A stretch of 64,000 nt of DNA from Legionella cincinnatiensis (GTDB lineage: Bacteria > Pseudomonadota > Gammaproteobacteria > Legionellales > Legionellaceae), in assembly GCF_900452415.1 (NCBI RefSeq), contig NZ_UGNX01000001.1, positions 2,852,001 through 2,916,000 on the forward strand, read 5' to 3'. Made by a program: the position numbers and the translations under genes. A model generated the notes under the pieces. That model was not told the DNA's origin. It made no database searches and saw only the letters and a program-made list of their open reading frames with translations. Position 1 is the first letter of the stretch, and each line of letters opens with the position of its first letter. Below are positions 28,101 to 36,792 of this stretch, piece after piece.

Positions 28101-30295
28101 ACTGATTGTATGTTGTCTTCAAGAGATTTTTTATATTTTGGGATAATCGAATCTAAAGCCAGTTCGTTGAATGACTCTATTCGGTATTTTAAACATAGTT
28201 CTTTGAGAAGATATAATTCTTCTATGACAACCGAATCTAGATCAGTCTTGAATAAATCAATAATGTTGTCTCTTTCATCTCTCCACAGACGGGCTTCATT
28301 TAGATAATTTTTTATAAACCCTATAATATCGTTAGAAGTTAGCTTAATGACTATATCAAGATCTTGATTTGAGATCTCTGGAGTATTTTTAATAGAGGTA
28401 CTAATTTTGCTAAGCCTTTCATTCTCAATTAGAGGGGAAAGTCGAAATTCTATTAATGATTGTCGTTGTTTATCTGCCTCTGCAAAAAGAGCAGAGATAT
28501 CAAAAGCCAAATCAACTAACTCATCAGCAAGAAAAGGATCAATGTTAGCTATTTGAATAATATTCCAAGAATCTGGATACAGTAATGTAGCTTCCCATGC
28601 TTCTTCAACCTGCTTACAACGAGATAAAATATCATTTAATTTATCTGATGTGATAATTTTTGTTTCAGGAATGGTTAGTTTTTTTATTTTTTCGGGTAGA
28701 TTGTTAATTAAATCTGAAAATTTAATACTTCTCCCTAGAACTTCATAAATAGTAAGATCTGTTTTTCCATAGGTGGAGGATAAAATATCTACATATAATT
28801 TTAATTTTTGTCTTGTATCTTTAAATTGTCTAACTGCATGTTCTAACTCTGAAGGATTGGCACATGTCTTCATTTCAAGCCTATTCCTAATTGAGGATAT
28901 TACTTGTTCTTTTCCGGAACGGTTTGCTTGTAATGGTAATAAAAATTTACCAATTCCATATGCTTCTAATCTTGATCCAACAACTTCGAGTGCCGCTGAC
29001 TTTTCAGCTACAAAAAGAACTTTCAATCCCAAGGAAAGCGAAGCTGCAATAGTATTTACAATTGTTTGCGATTTTCCTGTTCCTGGTGGTCCCTCAACTG
29101 CTAAATTTTTTCCACTAGCTATATCAACTATAGTACTAAATTGCGAAGAATCTACATCAGCAATAATGAAAGGTACTTTGCTTTCAATTTCAGGCTCATC
29201 TACATGATACTCCTCTCCAAAAGGCAACGCATCATGTCCCGTGTCTGTACCGCCAAATAAAAGAGAAACAACTTCATTAGACGCGAAATCCCAACCCTCA
29301 GGATCAAGATCGTGATACATCGCTAATCTAGCTGAAGGGAAAACACCTATCGTAGCCCATCGCCTAATTCGCCATGTCATATTTTTTGGACGTTGCTCGG
29401 CAACCTCTTGAAAGTATTTTTCTAAACCCTGATTTGTATATTCTGGTAGTATAATATTGAACTCTAGGCGCAATTTCTCTGCAAGAATTTTATTCTCATG
29501 CACCTCTGTCTCATCACCGATAACCCAAAACTCTTGGCCATTCCTAGTTCGTTTTTTATCGATATAAACAGGAATTAACACTAATGGAGAAAACTGCGTA
29601 GAGCTATTATTTCCGTCCTCCCATTCAAGAAACCCAAATGCAACATGTAATACACTAATTCCTGTCTCTTCTTTCCAAGTTTTTTCTTTTGAACACAGTG
29701 CATTTAACCGTCTTTCTAATATCTCAGGTAACAGAAGAGTCTGAATATCTTGATCACCGTGCCGTCCATCCTCAGCTTGGTGCCCCTCTAAAAACAATTC
29801 GTAATTAGGAGAAACTCCATGATTTTTTGCATGCTGTTGTAAAGATAGATTATTTTTTGTTTGTCTCGTTGGTAAGTTTAATTGCTCTCTAATTCTATCT
29901 TTTAATTGACGTTCTGCTTGAGCTAAAAGATTTGGCGCCTCATCACTTTCAGAATCTATTTCATCTAATTTACTTAAGTAAATTTCATCATTGAGCCTAG
30001 CATCTGCTAGAGAACTCTGAAATATTGAAGTCTGTTCATCACTAGGATCAGTGCCTAAATCAGGTAATGGCACAATTCGCATTTCACAAGATATAATAGA
30101 TTTAAGTAATAACTCGGGAACTTCATCTACTATTCTTATCAATGAGTTTGAACGTTCAGAAAATTTCGTAGAAATTAGAGGGTTTCTTCTTGTTAAATCA
30201 AGTAATTTTGGCCGTAATGTATTAATACGATCAGCGATCAATTTCGCGCGGTCTTCATTTGCCTCAAGGGTACCAGTCTGATTCATCTCGCTCAT
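25184..30295 (-). CDS. DUF4011-type superfamily 1 helicase with C-terminal MTES_1575-like nuclease
   Basis: The 1,703-residue protein starts with a DUF4011-like domain (LRPKLLDLTRRNPLI). Walker A GPPGTGKSQT follows at about residue 402, then an insertion of nearly 850 residues rich in coiled coil. The second half of the Upf1/DNA2-like helicase contains VIIDEASQMTPED (Walker B, about 1290), GDTNQLPPT and LRWHYRSRHSGLISFSN. The C-terminus (about 1610-1690) reads GVECDGASYHSSRSARDRDRLRQ and LEGLGWNLYRIWSTDWF, the MTES_1575/DUF559-like form of a Vsr/PD-(D/E)XK nuclease. Such single-gene helicase-nucleases are found in defence islands. It is probably a nucleic-acid-targeting defence effector. No partner gene is apparent. 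Confidence 0.87.
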   Translation of the reverse strand: MSEMNQTGTLEANEDRAKLIADRINTLRPKLLDLTRRNPLISTKFSERSNSLIRIVDEVPELLLKSIISCEMRIVPLPDLGTDPSDEQTSIFQSSLADARLNDEIYLSKLDEIDSESDEAPNLLAQAERQLKDRIREQLNLPTRQTKNNLSLQQHAKNHGVSPNYELFLEGHQAEDGRHGDQDIQTLLLPEILERRLNALCSKEKTWKEETGISVLHVAFGFLEWEDGNNSSTQFSPLVLIPVYIDKKRTRNGQEFWVIGDETEVHENKILAEKLRLEFNIILPEYTNQGLEKYFQEVAEQRPKNMTWRIRRWATIGVFPSARLAMYHDLDPEGWDFASNEVVSLLFGGTDTGHDALPFGEEYHVDEPEIESKVPFIIADVDSSQFSTIVDIASGKNLAVEGPPGTGKSQTIVNTIAASLSLGLKVLFVAEKSAALEVVGSRLEAYGIGKFLLPLQANRSGKEQVISSIRNRLEMKTCANPSELEHAVRQFKDTRQKLKLYVDILSSTYGKTDLTIYEVLGRSIKFSDLINNLPEKIKKLTIPETKIITSDKLNDILSRCKQVEEAWEATLLYPDSWNIIQIANIDPFLADELVDLAFDISALFAEADKQRQSLIEFRLSPLIENERLSKISTSIKNTPEISNQDLDIVIKLTSNDIIGFIKNYLNEARLWRDERDNIIDLFKTDLDSVVIEELYLLKELCLKYRIESFNELALDSIIPKYKKSLEDNIQSVEICNKVINISESLAKITVHDFIKMLEIISGISKQVLSVRKSDFDDPITHVLIEKQASQAQALKKTRSLLDEEFILSMLQEGEITNHHAETLRHSGFFSFFSKKYRQAKQYYKLVSKDKKFNKLYATQKLSQLGQWQIDVKVFCENVVMKNILGSHFFGIETDFSPFEEVISLFNNIDHEFSGSDYVDLRIFLKFAESEKIQSIPIIEKNHPLYEIEDTTLANVAERITVLQDQVKDCESDLIQLKKIIKVFKEPEKISKEQIIELPLIFEQLLKTREHLRHNDDIKGILGVAYKAELTDEHELERCFILAMNLIELNENERQALLYSAKQGFIKKLETQVSCVMDCDVQALTSLDKISAMTNTLPERWLDNMTYLAFSKWMEQASKNKDGLVAYSRFISAKNNVKQDGYMEHIEIILSEKYGNLCEIIEALITREMAREIYKSHGEILASYNGSNLNTLRKRLQEADRAVIKLSRKHLQAELFNKACPPPGIGFGRKSEFTELALLKNEISKKQRHIPIRNLTKRAARALLEIKPCWMMSPLAVAQYLPRGGVEFDLVIIDEASQMTPEDSVGALIRAKQAMIVGDTNQLPPTGFFRKMLEDESADEDEKVTEESILEMANASFTPARRLRWHYRSRHSGLISFSNKHVYNNDLVVFPSAQEDHPHMGISYIKVNGTYSSGTNPKEAMIMIDAIIDFMRVHTDKSLGVVLMNQKQRDLLLDEMNYALEQHPQAREYIERWDVANDGLESFFIKNLENVQGDERDVIFIGTVYGAEKEGAPVMQRFGPINGIAGKRRLNVLFSRAKERIVTFSSMTAADIRAEEESNPGVYMLKCWLEYSSSGILETGQYTEKEPDSDFEEHVIKQIKSIGCVAIPQVGVKGYSIDIGIKHPDWPHGFIMGVECDGASYHSSRSARDRDRLRQEVLEGLGWNLYRIWSTDWFEDPRRETEKLRRAIHARLSQLVNYPEFPDD

Positions 30296-31271
30296 TAACT
30301 TTTACCCATTTTTTAATTTCTTCCTATCCAAAATATAGATTAATTAAACAACCAGTCAAAATATTATCAGAAGGTCTTTTTTTAATCAATTAAACATATA
30401 GAATGGATTATGTTAACGCTTGCAGAAAGAGGCGCTGTTTAATAGAAAAATAAAGCTTTGGTAATTTTTTTGAACAGAACAATCGGACAGCACTACAGAT
30501 TACTTTATTTACAATACTCTCTAACCTCATCAATAATTAACATACTAGTACCAAACCATCACTAAGAAAAACACTCCATAATTATTATTTTTTCATTCTT
30601 TCTCTTTGATATAAATTTTGGCTTAAGTTGTAGAACTCATAGCGTTTTATCCATAGTGTAGTCTACGGTTTAAATTATAAGCTAAAATGATTTTTTGTTC
30701 TGCGTCACTGCAAATTCCCAGCAGTGACGCAGCAACATTCACCTTATTTAACTCGCCCACATCAAGCATCAAAACCCCATTTGTCCTGACGCACTAGATA
30801 AGATAGGACAAAATATTCTTTTTAATGCTCTTGCTCCCAGATCTGCACTTTGATATTTTTTACATGAAGCATGACTGATGAATCGGTGAAAATCCGATGA
30901 AACGCTTAGGCGTCTTATGCTAAGCCACTCTCATTCCCTAACCTTGTGGATGGACGTACAGTCGGGAAACCTTCAGGAACCTTTACTGTTCAGTAAAGGG
31001 AGTTCTTTGGAACTCTAAGTCATTTCATTTGACCATGGATTGAGGATAAAGCCCTGCTTTATCGCTTTCATTTACTTTATTTATTGAGGAGAAAAAAACC
31101 AGAAAAACCAAGTTGTAATGGCGAGATCGTTTGCCTTATAACGATTGATTTGCCCCCTTCTTCGAGCTTTACGGTTTTTACCGGGTTTCAACAGAGAGTG
31201 AACCGCTCGACCAACACTAAACAATACACAGGGCAAATTCTTTTTTTTTACTAATTTTTGCAGATGGGAAG
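30296..31271. other. 976-bp intergenic region with possible structured RNA
   Basis: No convincing gene. From about 30880 the sequence becomes GC-richer and strongly structured: CGCTTAGGCGTCTTATGCTAAGCC, then CCTTTACTG-TTC-AGTAAAGG and GAGTTC-TTTG-GAACTC in tandem near 30981-31016. These may be folded RNA leading into the 31272 gene, or hairpins of a mobile-element end. The first 550 bp are AT-rich with no pattern I can see. A 66-codon minus-strand frame (31081-31281) looks spurious. Confidence 0.45.
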
Positions 31272-32081
31272 ATGCGTACACAATCCTTAAGACAATTCGC
31301 TAATCGGTTTATTAAACTGGACAGGCAAGGTAAATACTTGTACCGGAAGCACCGTGCTTATGTCATTCGTAAGATGATTGATGATTTGTTTGTTATCCGA
31401 CAGGTTCCACCTTCATGGCTGGCTTTGCAGTCTGAGCAGGTTCACAAGCTGGTGCGTTACTGGAAAAAACAAAATGTTAACCCAGTCACCATCATGCGTT
31501 ATATGACCATCATCCGCCGTTTTTTACAGATGAACGATTGTTCTGTTGCCGATATCGATAATCAATCGCTTGAACTCTCAAGACCTAAAGCAAGAAAAAA
31601 GAGGAAGAAAATAATCCCTCCAGATTTTTGGAGGTCACTTAATGACCCTCTAGCAAGGGTCATTATGGGATTACAAACCGAGTTTGGACTCACGTTCAAA
31701 GAAGCGATTCTGATTCAACCACGTATCCAAGTCCGTGAGTGTTCTCTCTGGATAACCCGAGACATTGCTTTTAACTCCACCGACCGCACCATACCGATAC
31801 GAACTGAAAGCCAGAAAGCGGTACTCAATCTTTTTAACTGGCTCACAAAACAATACGGTAATCTGCTCCAATTAAAATCTTATGAAGAAATCCGTATCAT
31901 CTGGCGCAGTACATTAGCTAAGCACCGTTTATCCAGTAGCAAAAGCTGGCGTTATTTATATGCAAAACAAATGTATGCGTACCTTCTGCCGAAATATGAA
32001 AATTACAAGGCGTGTTGGCATATTCGTGATGAGATGGGGATTAAATCGCGTAATACTTTGTGGTTATATCTTAAAAACTAA
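31272..32081 (+). CDS. Integrase-like protein (Integrase_1 type) without catalytic residues
   Basis: The 269-residue protein has a SAM-like N-terminal half (LRQFANRFIKLDRQGKYLYRKHRAYVIRKMIDDL, then VNPVTIMRYMTIIRRFLQ) and a C-terminal half that follows the layout of a tyrosine recombinase. The expected first Arg (TGLRxxE) is replaced in TEFGLTFKEAILIQ, and the end LPKYENYKACWHIRDEMGIKSRNTLW shows no HxxR or nucleophile-Tyr context. This fits the integrase-like Integrase_1 group found on integrative elements. It probably binds DNA and may regulate or assist recombination rather than catalyse it. It precedes the GGGACA repeat cluster. Confidence 0.65.
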   Translation: MRTQSLRQFANRFIKLDRQGKYLYRKHRAYVIRKMIDDLFVIRQVPPSWLALQSEQVHKLVRYWKKQNVNPVTIMRYMTIIRRFLQMNDCSVADIDNQSLELSRPKARKKRKKIIPPDFWRSLNDPLARVIMGLQTEFGLTFKEAILIQPRIQVRECSLWITRDIAFNSTDRTIPIRTESQKAVLNLFNWLTKQYGNLLQLKSYEEIRIIWRSTLAKHRLSSSKSWRYLYAKQMYAYLLPKYENYKACWHIRDEMGIKSRNTLWLYLKN

Positions 32082-32082
32082 C

Positions 32083-32170
32083 TGGGACAATTGGGACACG
32101 TGGGACAGCGCATAAACACTGAGTTCGAGCCGTCCCAATATGTCCCATAACTTAAAAATAATGGGACAAA
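32083..32170. repeat. Left cluster of TGGGACA words
   Basis: Six copies in 88 bp: three TGGGACA direct copies spaced 9-10 bases apart (32083-32108), two inverted TGTCCCA-type copies (32131-32147) and one more direct copy (32162). The same word is clustered on the other side of the DUF927 and AlpA-like genes (34549-34634). Such iterons flanking a helicase suggest a replication origin or a regulator's binding sites. Confidence 0.6.
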
Positions 32171-32181
32171 TTTCTAAAATA

Positions 32182-33933
32182 TTATTCCCCACTCCAGATT
32201 TTATCGGTAAACACATAAACCCTGGGTGTTCCTACTCCTTTGACTCTTGGTTTATGGGTTGGCATGCCATCTGTTGCCGGCTTTAACCAACCTTCATTTA
32301 TTAACACACGAGCAACTGTTCGTGGTTCAAATCCCTGGCATAATTCTTTTTTAAACACTTCCGTTAATACCATATAGACGCGAAAACCCTCATCATCGGT
32401 AGAATAAAACCCGGCACGATTTAGAATCCGTTCATTGTTTGGCGTTCTTATATTATCAAACCGACTGGCGCCATGGGACTCAAAAAAGGCTCTAACTTGG
32501 GCTAAGATTGCCCTGTCTTCCCGATTACCCTCCATGCCAAAATGTTCCAACCATGCTCGATAACATTTATAGGCTGCGTAAGTAGACTCTCCTTCTTTCC
32601 ATCCAGTCAATCCATATTGGCTAGCCACTTCACCAGCAACAGCGACCAGTGCAAAACGTCGTGCCACACGGATAATCTGTCCCGTTGAATCCGGTAAAAT
32701 AACACTATTTACAAATTCTTGTATTCCATCAGTAATGTGTGTTGCAATGCTTTTTTGATTTGAAACCACTTTTTGCAACCATGCCATGCCCACAGCACCA
32801 TAATATTTGCTGGAATATTCCTTTAAAGATAGAGCCATGCTAGAGGGACTGAGTTGATTATGAATTTTTTCAAAAATCCCTTTGTGCAAACCAGCATCAG
32901 CTTCAATATCGGCTAATCTAATTTCCTGTCCTGCATTAGTTTTCTGCCCTGCTCTGGCCATCAGAGACATTAAAGATTCCTCCCCTGCTGAGAGAAAAAA
33001 TAATGACCATCGAGATGATTGTTTCACTGTTCCATGCCGCGATGCCCGTGTTTTTCCTTGACCATTGGCCAACAAGTAAGCGGCCTCCCCTGCTTCTTTA
33101 GGCTCCATCTGACTTAACTCATCCAGAATCAGTAAGCCATCGTTATGTAAAGCCGCGAGCCCCTCAAGGCCATTGGTCGTACTTCGCCACAATCGACAAT
33201 AAACTTGCGGATTTCCCCAGACCGAAGCCGCTACTTTTAAAGCAGTACTTTTACCGCTTGAAGAAGCACCTCTAAAATGAAACCCACCTGAATCTTCACC
33301 AGCAATCTTTGCCAAAGCAGGGGCAAAAGCAGCAGAGATGGCAAAAATTAATCGAGAATTACCCGAGGCAAGACGTCCTATTGATTCTCGCCAATCTTCT
33401 ACAGTACCCGATATAGACATCGCTGATTCGACCGCATGACTATTTTGAAAAACAATTTTCTCCAATGAATGACCAATGGTTTGTGATGCGGTAACAAAGA
33501 GGTTTTCATGCCAACCCAGTTTATCGACACAACGCGCTCGGTCTTCTACTGGAAAGACCTGCAAATAGGTAGTCAGTAAATCTCGGGACATTTTATGGGG
33601 TGAGATACTCAAACCAAGACGAGCCAATTCCCTCCTGACTTCAGAAGCATCTCCTTGTAACAAAGCCAGGGGCATTGCCCATTGATGGACAACCCCATCG
33701 TCATCCTGCCATTCAAGTAATCGACCCCATTCACCACTTTTGGAATCACGCGTTTTAGCCACCACATACAAAGGAGAACAAATCCAGCGTGGTGCCATTG
33801 AGTTACCGTCTTTGTCTTTTCCAAGGAAATACACGCCTTGCTCATTTAATTTAAAACAACCTCCAGAGTATTCACAGATTATAGGCTTATGGTCGTTTTT
33901 GTTTTTTAATGTAATAAGTTGATTTTGCAGCAT
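32182..33933 (-). CDS. DUF927-domain helicase-like ATPase (satellite/island replication type)
   Basis: The start is the ATG at 33933 (MLQNQLITL), with GGAG 9 bases upstream. The 583-residue protein contains the DUF927 module: GWHENLFVTASQTIG, then Walker A GASSSGKST (about 221-229), Walker B LLILDELSQM and a sensor-like RWSLFFLSAGE. DUF927 proteins are superfamily 3-like helicases in phage satellites and integrated elements, usually next to a primase; here no primase domain is visible. It follows the AlpA-like gene (70 bp gap, same strand), and the pair is bracketed by GGGACA clusters. The likely role is initiation of island DNA replication. Confidence 0.82.
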   Translation of the reverse strand: MLQNQLITLKNKNDHKPIICEYSGGCFKLNEQGVYFLGKDKDGNSMAPRWICSPLYVVAKTRDSKSGEWGRLLEWQDDDGVVHQWAMPLALLQGDASEVRRELARLGLSISPHKMSRDLLTTYLQVFPVEDRARCVDKLGWHENLFVTASQTIGHSLEKIVFQNSHAVESAMSISGTVEDWRESIGRLASGNSRLIFAISAAFAPALAKIAGEDSGGFHFRGASSSGKSTALKVAASVWGNPQVYCRLWRSTTNGLEGLAALHNDGLLILDELSQMEPKEAGEAAYLLANGQGKTRASRHGTVKQSSRWSLFFLSAGEESLMSLMARAGQKTNAGQEIRLADIEADAGLHKGIFEKIHNQLSPSSMALSLKEYSSKYYGAVGMAWLQKVVSNQKSIATHITDGIQEFVNSVILPDSTGQIIRVARRFALVAVAGEVASQYGLTGWKEGESTYAAYKCYRAWLEHFGMEGNREDRAILAQVRAFFESHGASRFDNIRTPNNERILNRAGFYSTDDEGFRVYMVLTEVFKKELCQGFEPRTVARVLINEGWLKPATDGMPTHKPRVKGVGTPRVYVFTDKIWSGE

Positions 33934-34003
33934 CAATGTTTCTCCAGCAGCATTCAGGGAAGATAGAAACTCTATCCATCCGTGAACAATCTATTTCTAT
34001 GGT

Positions 34004-34276
34004 TTATTCGTTAACCAGTGAAAGGAGTTCCCCTTTATCACCAGTAGAGCGATAGATTTTTTGTTGTTGGAGAAAAGACAACACGTCACTTTTGCGATAC
34101 AAAACCTTACGGCCTATTTTAAGATAGGGAACGCCCTTTCCTTCCCAGCGATTGCGCTCCAAAAGTTGGGTGGAACAGTCTAAAACAGCTGCCAAAGTGT
34201 GTTGATTAAACAACGCGGAAGTTGGTGCAGACTCAAATTCATTTAACAGTTGTAAACGAGATGGTTTTTTATTCAT
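34004..34276 (-). CDS. AlpA/excisionase-like helix-turn-helix protein
   Basis: 90 residues, start supported by GAGGT 9 bases upstream. The core (FNQHTLAAVLDCSTQLLERNRWEGKGVPYLKIGRKVLYRKSDVLSFLQQ) has the HTH_17/MerR-like arrangement with the typical YLKIGRKVLYRKSDV wing of AlpA and excisionase proteins. These activate integrase genes or direct excision. It is likely co-transcribed with the DUF927 gene below it. Confidence 0.82.
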   Translation of the reverse strand: MNKKPSRLQLLNEFESAPTSALFNQHTLAAVLDCSTQLLERNRWEGKGVPYLKIGRKVLYRKSDVLSFLQQQKIYRSTGDKGELLSLVNE

Positions 34277-34889
34277 ATAGATAGAACCTCAAATGATTAT
34301 TCATTCAGCTTAATGCCGACTGTATGCGTCCTGCTCGATGAATATCAGTTGACTGTCCGGCCGGATAATAGTCGTGATATTTCATTTTTCCATGACTTTT
34401 ACAGGACCGTGGACCCGTAAAAGTTTACAGCTCGAAAGAAGTATTGCTTGGAATTTAAAAGGGAGTCAAGCGCTTTCAAGGCCTATGATCTCATTGATAT
34501 TCAATGATATTCTTTGTTACTAAAAAAATTTTCTGGCAGAATTTGCCCCATTTGTCCCAAGTAAATATTTTGTATTGGGACACCTAAAATCCTGTGTTCA
34601 TACGATTGTCCCCACTGTCCCAATTGTCCCAATTTTTTAGATAAAAATTTACATTTAAATTTCTGCAGACAACTTTGGATATTCAATACATTAAAACTAG
34701 AAACCCCAATTTCAGGTATTCTAGGTTTATAGATTAAACTATCTTGTTCGTTTTACTTGTTGTTCATTTTTAATGAACATATTTAAATAATGACCAAGAC
34801 AGAATGACACCATTATTCTTTACTCCCAAGTGGAAATATAACCAAATATAACTTAAAATAACTATTAAAGAATAATAATAAGGTTTTAC
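34277..34889. other. 613-bp non-coding region with palindromes and right GGGACA cluster
   Basis: A palindrome CTTTTAC-AGG...CCC-GTAAAAG lies near 34394-34424. Five GGGACA/TGTCCC words lie in 34549-34634, two of them forming TGTCCCAATTGTCCCAATT. Beyond these, AT-rich sequence leads to the relE-like gene. A 61-codon minus-strand frame overlaps the repeats and is probably chance. Confidence 0.5.
34549..34634. repeat. Right cluster of TGTCCCA words
   Basis: Words TTTGTCCCAAG, ATTGGGACACC, GATTGTCCCCA, ACTGTCCCAATTGTCCCAA lie within 86 bp. They match the cluster at 32083-32170 and are mostly in the opposite orientation, so the DUF927/AlpA module is bracketed. Confidence 0.6.
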
Positions 34890-35150
34890 GTGTCGTACAC
34901 ATTACTTATTAAGAAACAAGCTAAGAATGCATTACAAAGTGTGCCACAGCCTGATAGAACTAGAGTTACGGAGAAGATTGTATTATTAGGTAAAGATCCA
35001 GAAGATCCAATCTTGGATATAAAGAAATTAAAAGGCGAACCTTATTTTCGTCTACGTGTTGGCTCATGGCGAATTATTTTCGACAGAGATGATGAAGTGA
35101 GAATTATCTCTATTGAGAAAATTAAACCCCGTGGAGGTGCTTACAAATGA
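34890..35150 (+). CDS. RelE/ParE-superfamily toxin
   Basis: 86 residues beginning at a GTG with AAGG upstream. The sequence YTLLIKKQAKNALQSVPQPDR...DIKKLKGEPYFRLRVGSWRIIFDRDDEVRIISIEKIKPRGGAY has the RelE order: L-K-G-x-P-Y-x-R-L-R-V-G-x-W-R-I, ending in the basic GGAY tail. These toxins cut mRNA on the ribosome. The next gene starts inside its stop codon region (4-base ATGA overlap), the classical toxin-antitoxin layout with the toxin first. Confidence 0.9.
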   Translation: MSYTLLIKKQAKNALQSVPQPDRTRVTEKIVLLGKDPEDPILDIKKLKGEPYFRLRVGSWRIIFDRDDEVRIISIEKIKPRGGAYK

Positions 35151-36559
35151 ATTTACAAACAATTAAATCTCTTGATGGCAAAGTTGAATATGTTTTATTA
35201 CCTGTAGCTACTTACAATGCTTTACATCCTCAAATTACCGAGCAATTAAAGCATCAAGACAATGAAGATTACGAGCTCTTCAATCCTGCTGATTATATTG
35301 ACAATCCAGTAGCACTTACCCGTATTCAGGCAGGATTAACCCAAGAAGAATTAGCCAAGCAAATGGGAGTTACTCAAGCCTACATTAGTAAAATAGAAAA
35401 TCAGGAGAAAGTTACATTTAAAATGTTGTCGAAAGTAAAGCAAGCATTAGATAATCCTCAAGAGTATCACACTGAATTTTCAGCGATAGGCAAACAATAT
35501 TCCAAGAGATTGCATTTGGCTAAAAAAGCAATTAAGAAACTAGATCAATTGAATATCTCTATTAAAACCAATGAGTTTGACAAAGAGGATTTACTTTATA
35601 TTGCTCATTCAAGTCTATGGTCTTCTCTTGAGGGATTTACTAATTTTCTATTAAAAATGCTTGGTTTCAGAAATAATGATTGTGGATTTTATATTTCTAA
35701 AGATTTTCCAATTAATATTGCAACTGAATCAACTACAAATGCGGCAATAGTTTTAGATTGCAAATTTAATCTCTATTATTACAATCGAGTTAGTAGCCCT
35801 CCTTTGAAAAAGATTATTACTTTAAGTGAAAAACAATATCAACAAATCTCACAGCTATTTTCTTTTGAATTAAATGAAGTTAAAAACACTCAACAAATAA
35901 AAGAAAAGCTATCCGATGCTGAATTAAGAAAGATGAAATTAATAACTAATCTGGTACATAAAAGGGTAGAGCGTCAGAATGAAAAATTAGTTTGTATAAA
36001 AGAGATTATCAACTCAATTGATGAGAAAAAATTACATAAAAATTTAAACCTAATTCAAACTGAATCTGATGTTGCGGAACATATACCTAGTACATTTTTA
36101 AAAGACCGCCATGAGTTAATTAACAGGTTAGAATCTGTTATAAATATAATTTCAGATAAAACAGAACCTCAAGAAAGAAAAATTCGAAATAGCAATACCC
36201 ATATTAATGTAACCCAAATAGAGGCAAGTGGTAAGTTTAATACACTTAATGAAGCTGAATCTCATGCAAATAATTTTTATTCTTCAGATGAGTTCCAAAC
36301 ATATTATGCTCATGGATTAAATACAGATATCATCAAAAATACCTTTTCAATTTTTGACGGCTTTATCAAACATTGTACGTTGTTTTTTAAAAATCATATA
36401 AGCAAGTACGATCTTTTTGTCCAATTTGAAGATAGTGTGTCAATTGATGAGCGCCTTGATCGAATGAGCTTACATAATTTATTAGTGAATACTCCCTATG
36501 ACCAAGAGCTACTCCTTTCGAGTGGACAAACAAGTTTAATTGATAAACAAAAACGTTAA
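35147..36559 (+). CDS. XRE antitoxin fused to a long unknown C-terminal domain
   Basis: The first 105 residues look like a complete RelE-partner antitoxin: MNLQTIKSLDGKVEYVLLP, then the XRE helix-turn-helix LTRIQAGLTQEELAKQMGVTQAYISKIEN. Such antitoxins usually end here. This protein continues for 365 more residues without a break. The extension is predicted mostly helical, with SSLWSSLEGFTNFLLKMLGF and coiled-coil stretches, and no motif I recognise. Composition is uniform along the gene, so it is a real fusion and not a read-through artefact. It probably represses the operon and neutralises RelE; the extra domain might sense a trigger or be a second effector. Confidence 0.75.
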   Translation: MNLQTIKSLDGKVEYVLLPVATYNALHPQITEQLKHQDNEDYELFNPADYIDNPVALTRIQAGLTQEELAKQMGVTQAYISKIENQEKVTFKMLSKVKQALDNPQEYHTEFSAIGKQYSKRLHLAKKAIKKLDQLNISIKTNEFDKEDLLYIAHSSLWSSLEGFTNFLLKMLGFRNNDCGFYISKDFPINIATESTTNAAIVLDCKFNLYYYNRVSSPPLKKIITLSEKQYQQISQLFSFELNEVKNTQQIKEKLSDAELRKMKLITNLVHKRVERQNEKLVCIKEIINSIDEKKLHKNLNLIQTESDVAEHIPSTFLKDRHELINRLESVINIISDKTEPQERKIRNSNTHINVTQIEASGKFNTLNEAESHANNFYSSDEFQTYYAHGLNTDIIKNTFSIFDGFIKHCTLFFKNHISKYDLFVQFEDSVSIDERLDRMSLHNLLVNTPYDQELLLSSGQTSLIDKQKR

Positions 36560-36792
36560 GCATTGCAAAAATAAAATATCGTTTACGAACAAATATGGGC
36601 GAGCCTATGCTTGCTGACATTTCTTGACATGACTGTATTTGATTTATAATATAGCCAAAAATTGACCAACAATAGATCGCAAGCGATTTCTTATCTCATG
36701 ACTGTACTGTCAATAATAAAATTGTAAACATGGACTTGTTAAAAACAAGGAAATCTCTGTGGGATTAGCATAATTGTTTAATTAAGTGAATA

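Noticed and set aside
28773..29207. Plus-strand 144-codon frame inside the helicase gene
   Set aside because: Antisense shadow of the ATPase domain; no ribosome site or family similarity.
31081..31281. Minus-strand 66-codon frame before the integrase-like gene
   Set aside because: No ribosome site, odd composition, and it lies in a structured non-coding region overlapping the next start.
34501..34686. Minus-strand 61-codon frame
   Set aside because: It is built from the repeated TGTCCCA words and has no coding character.
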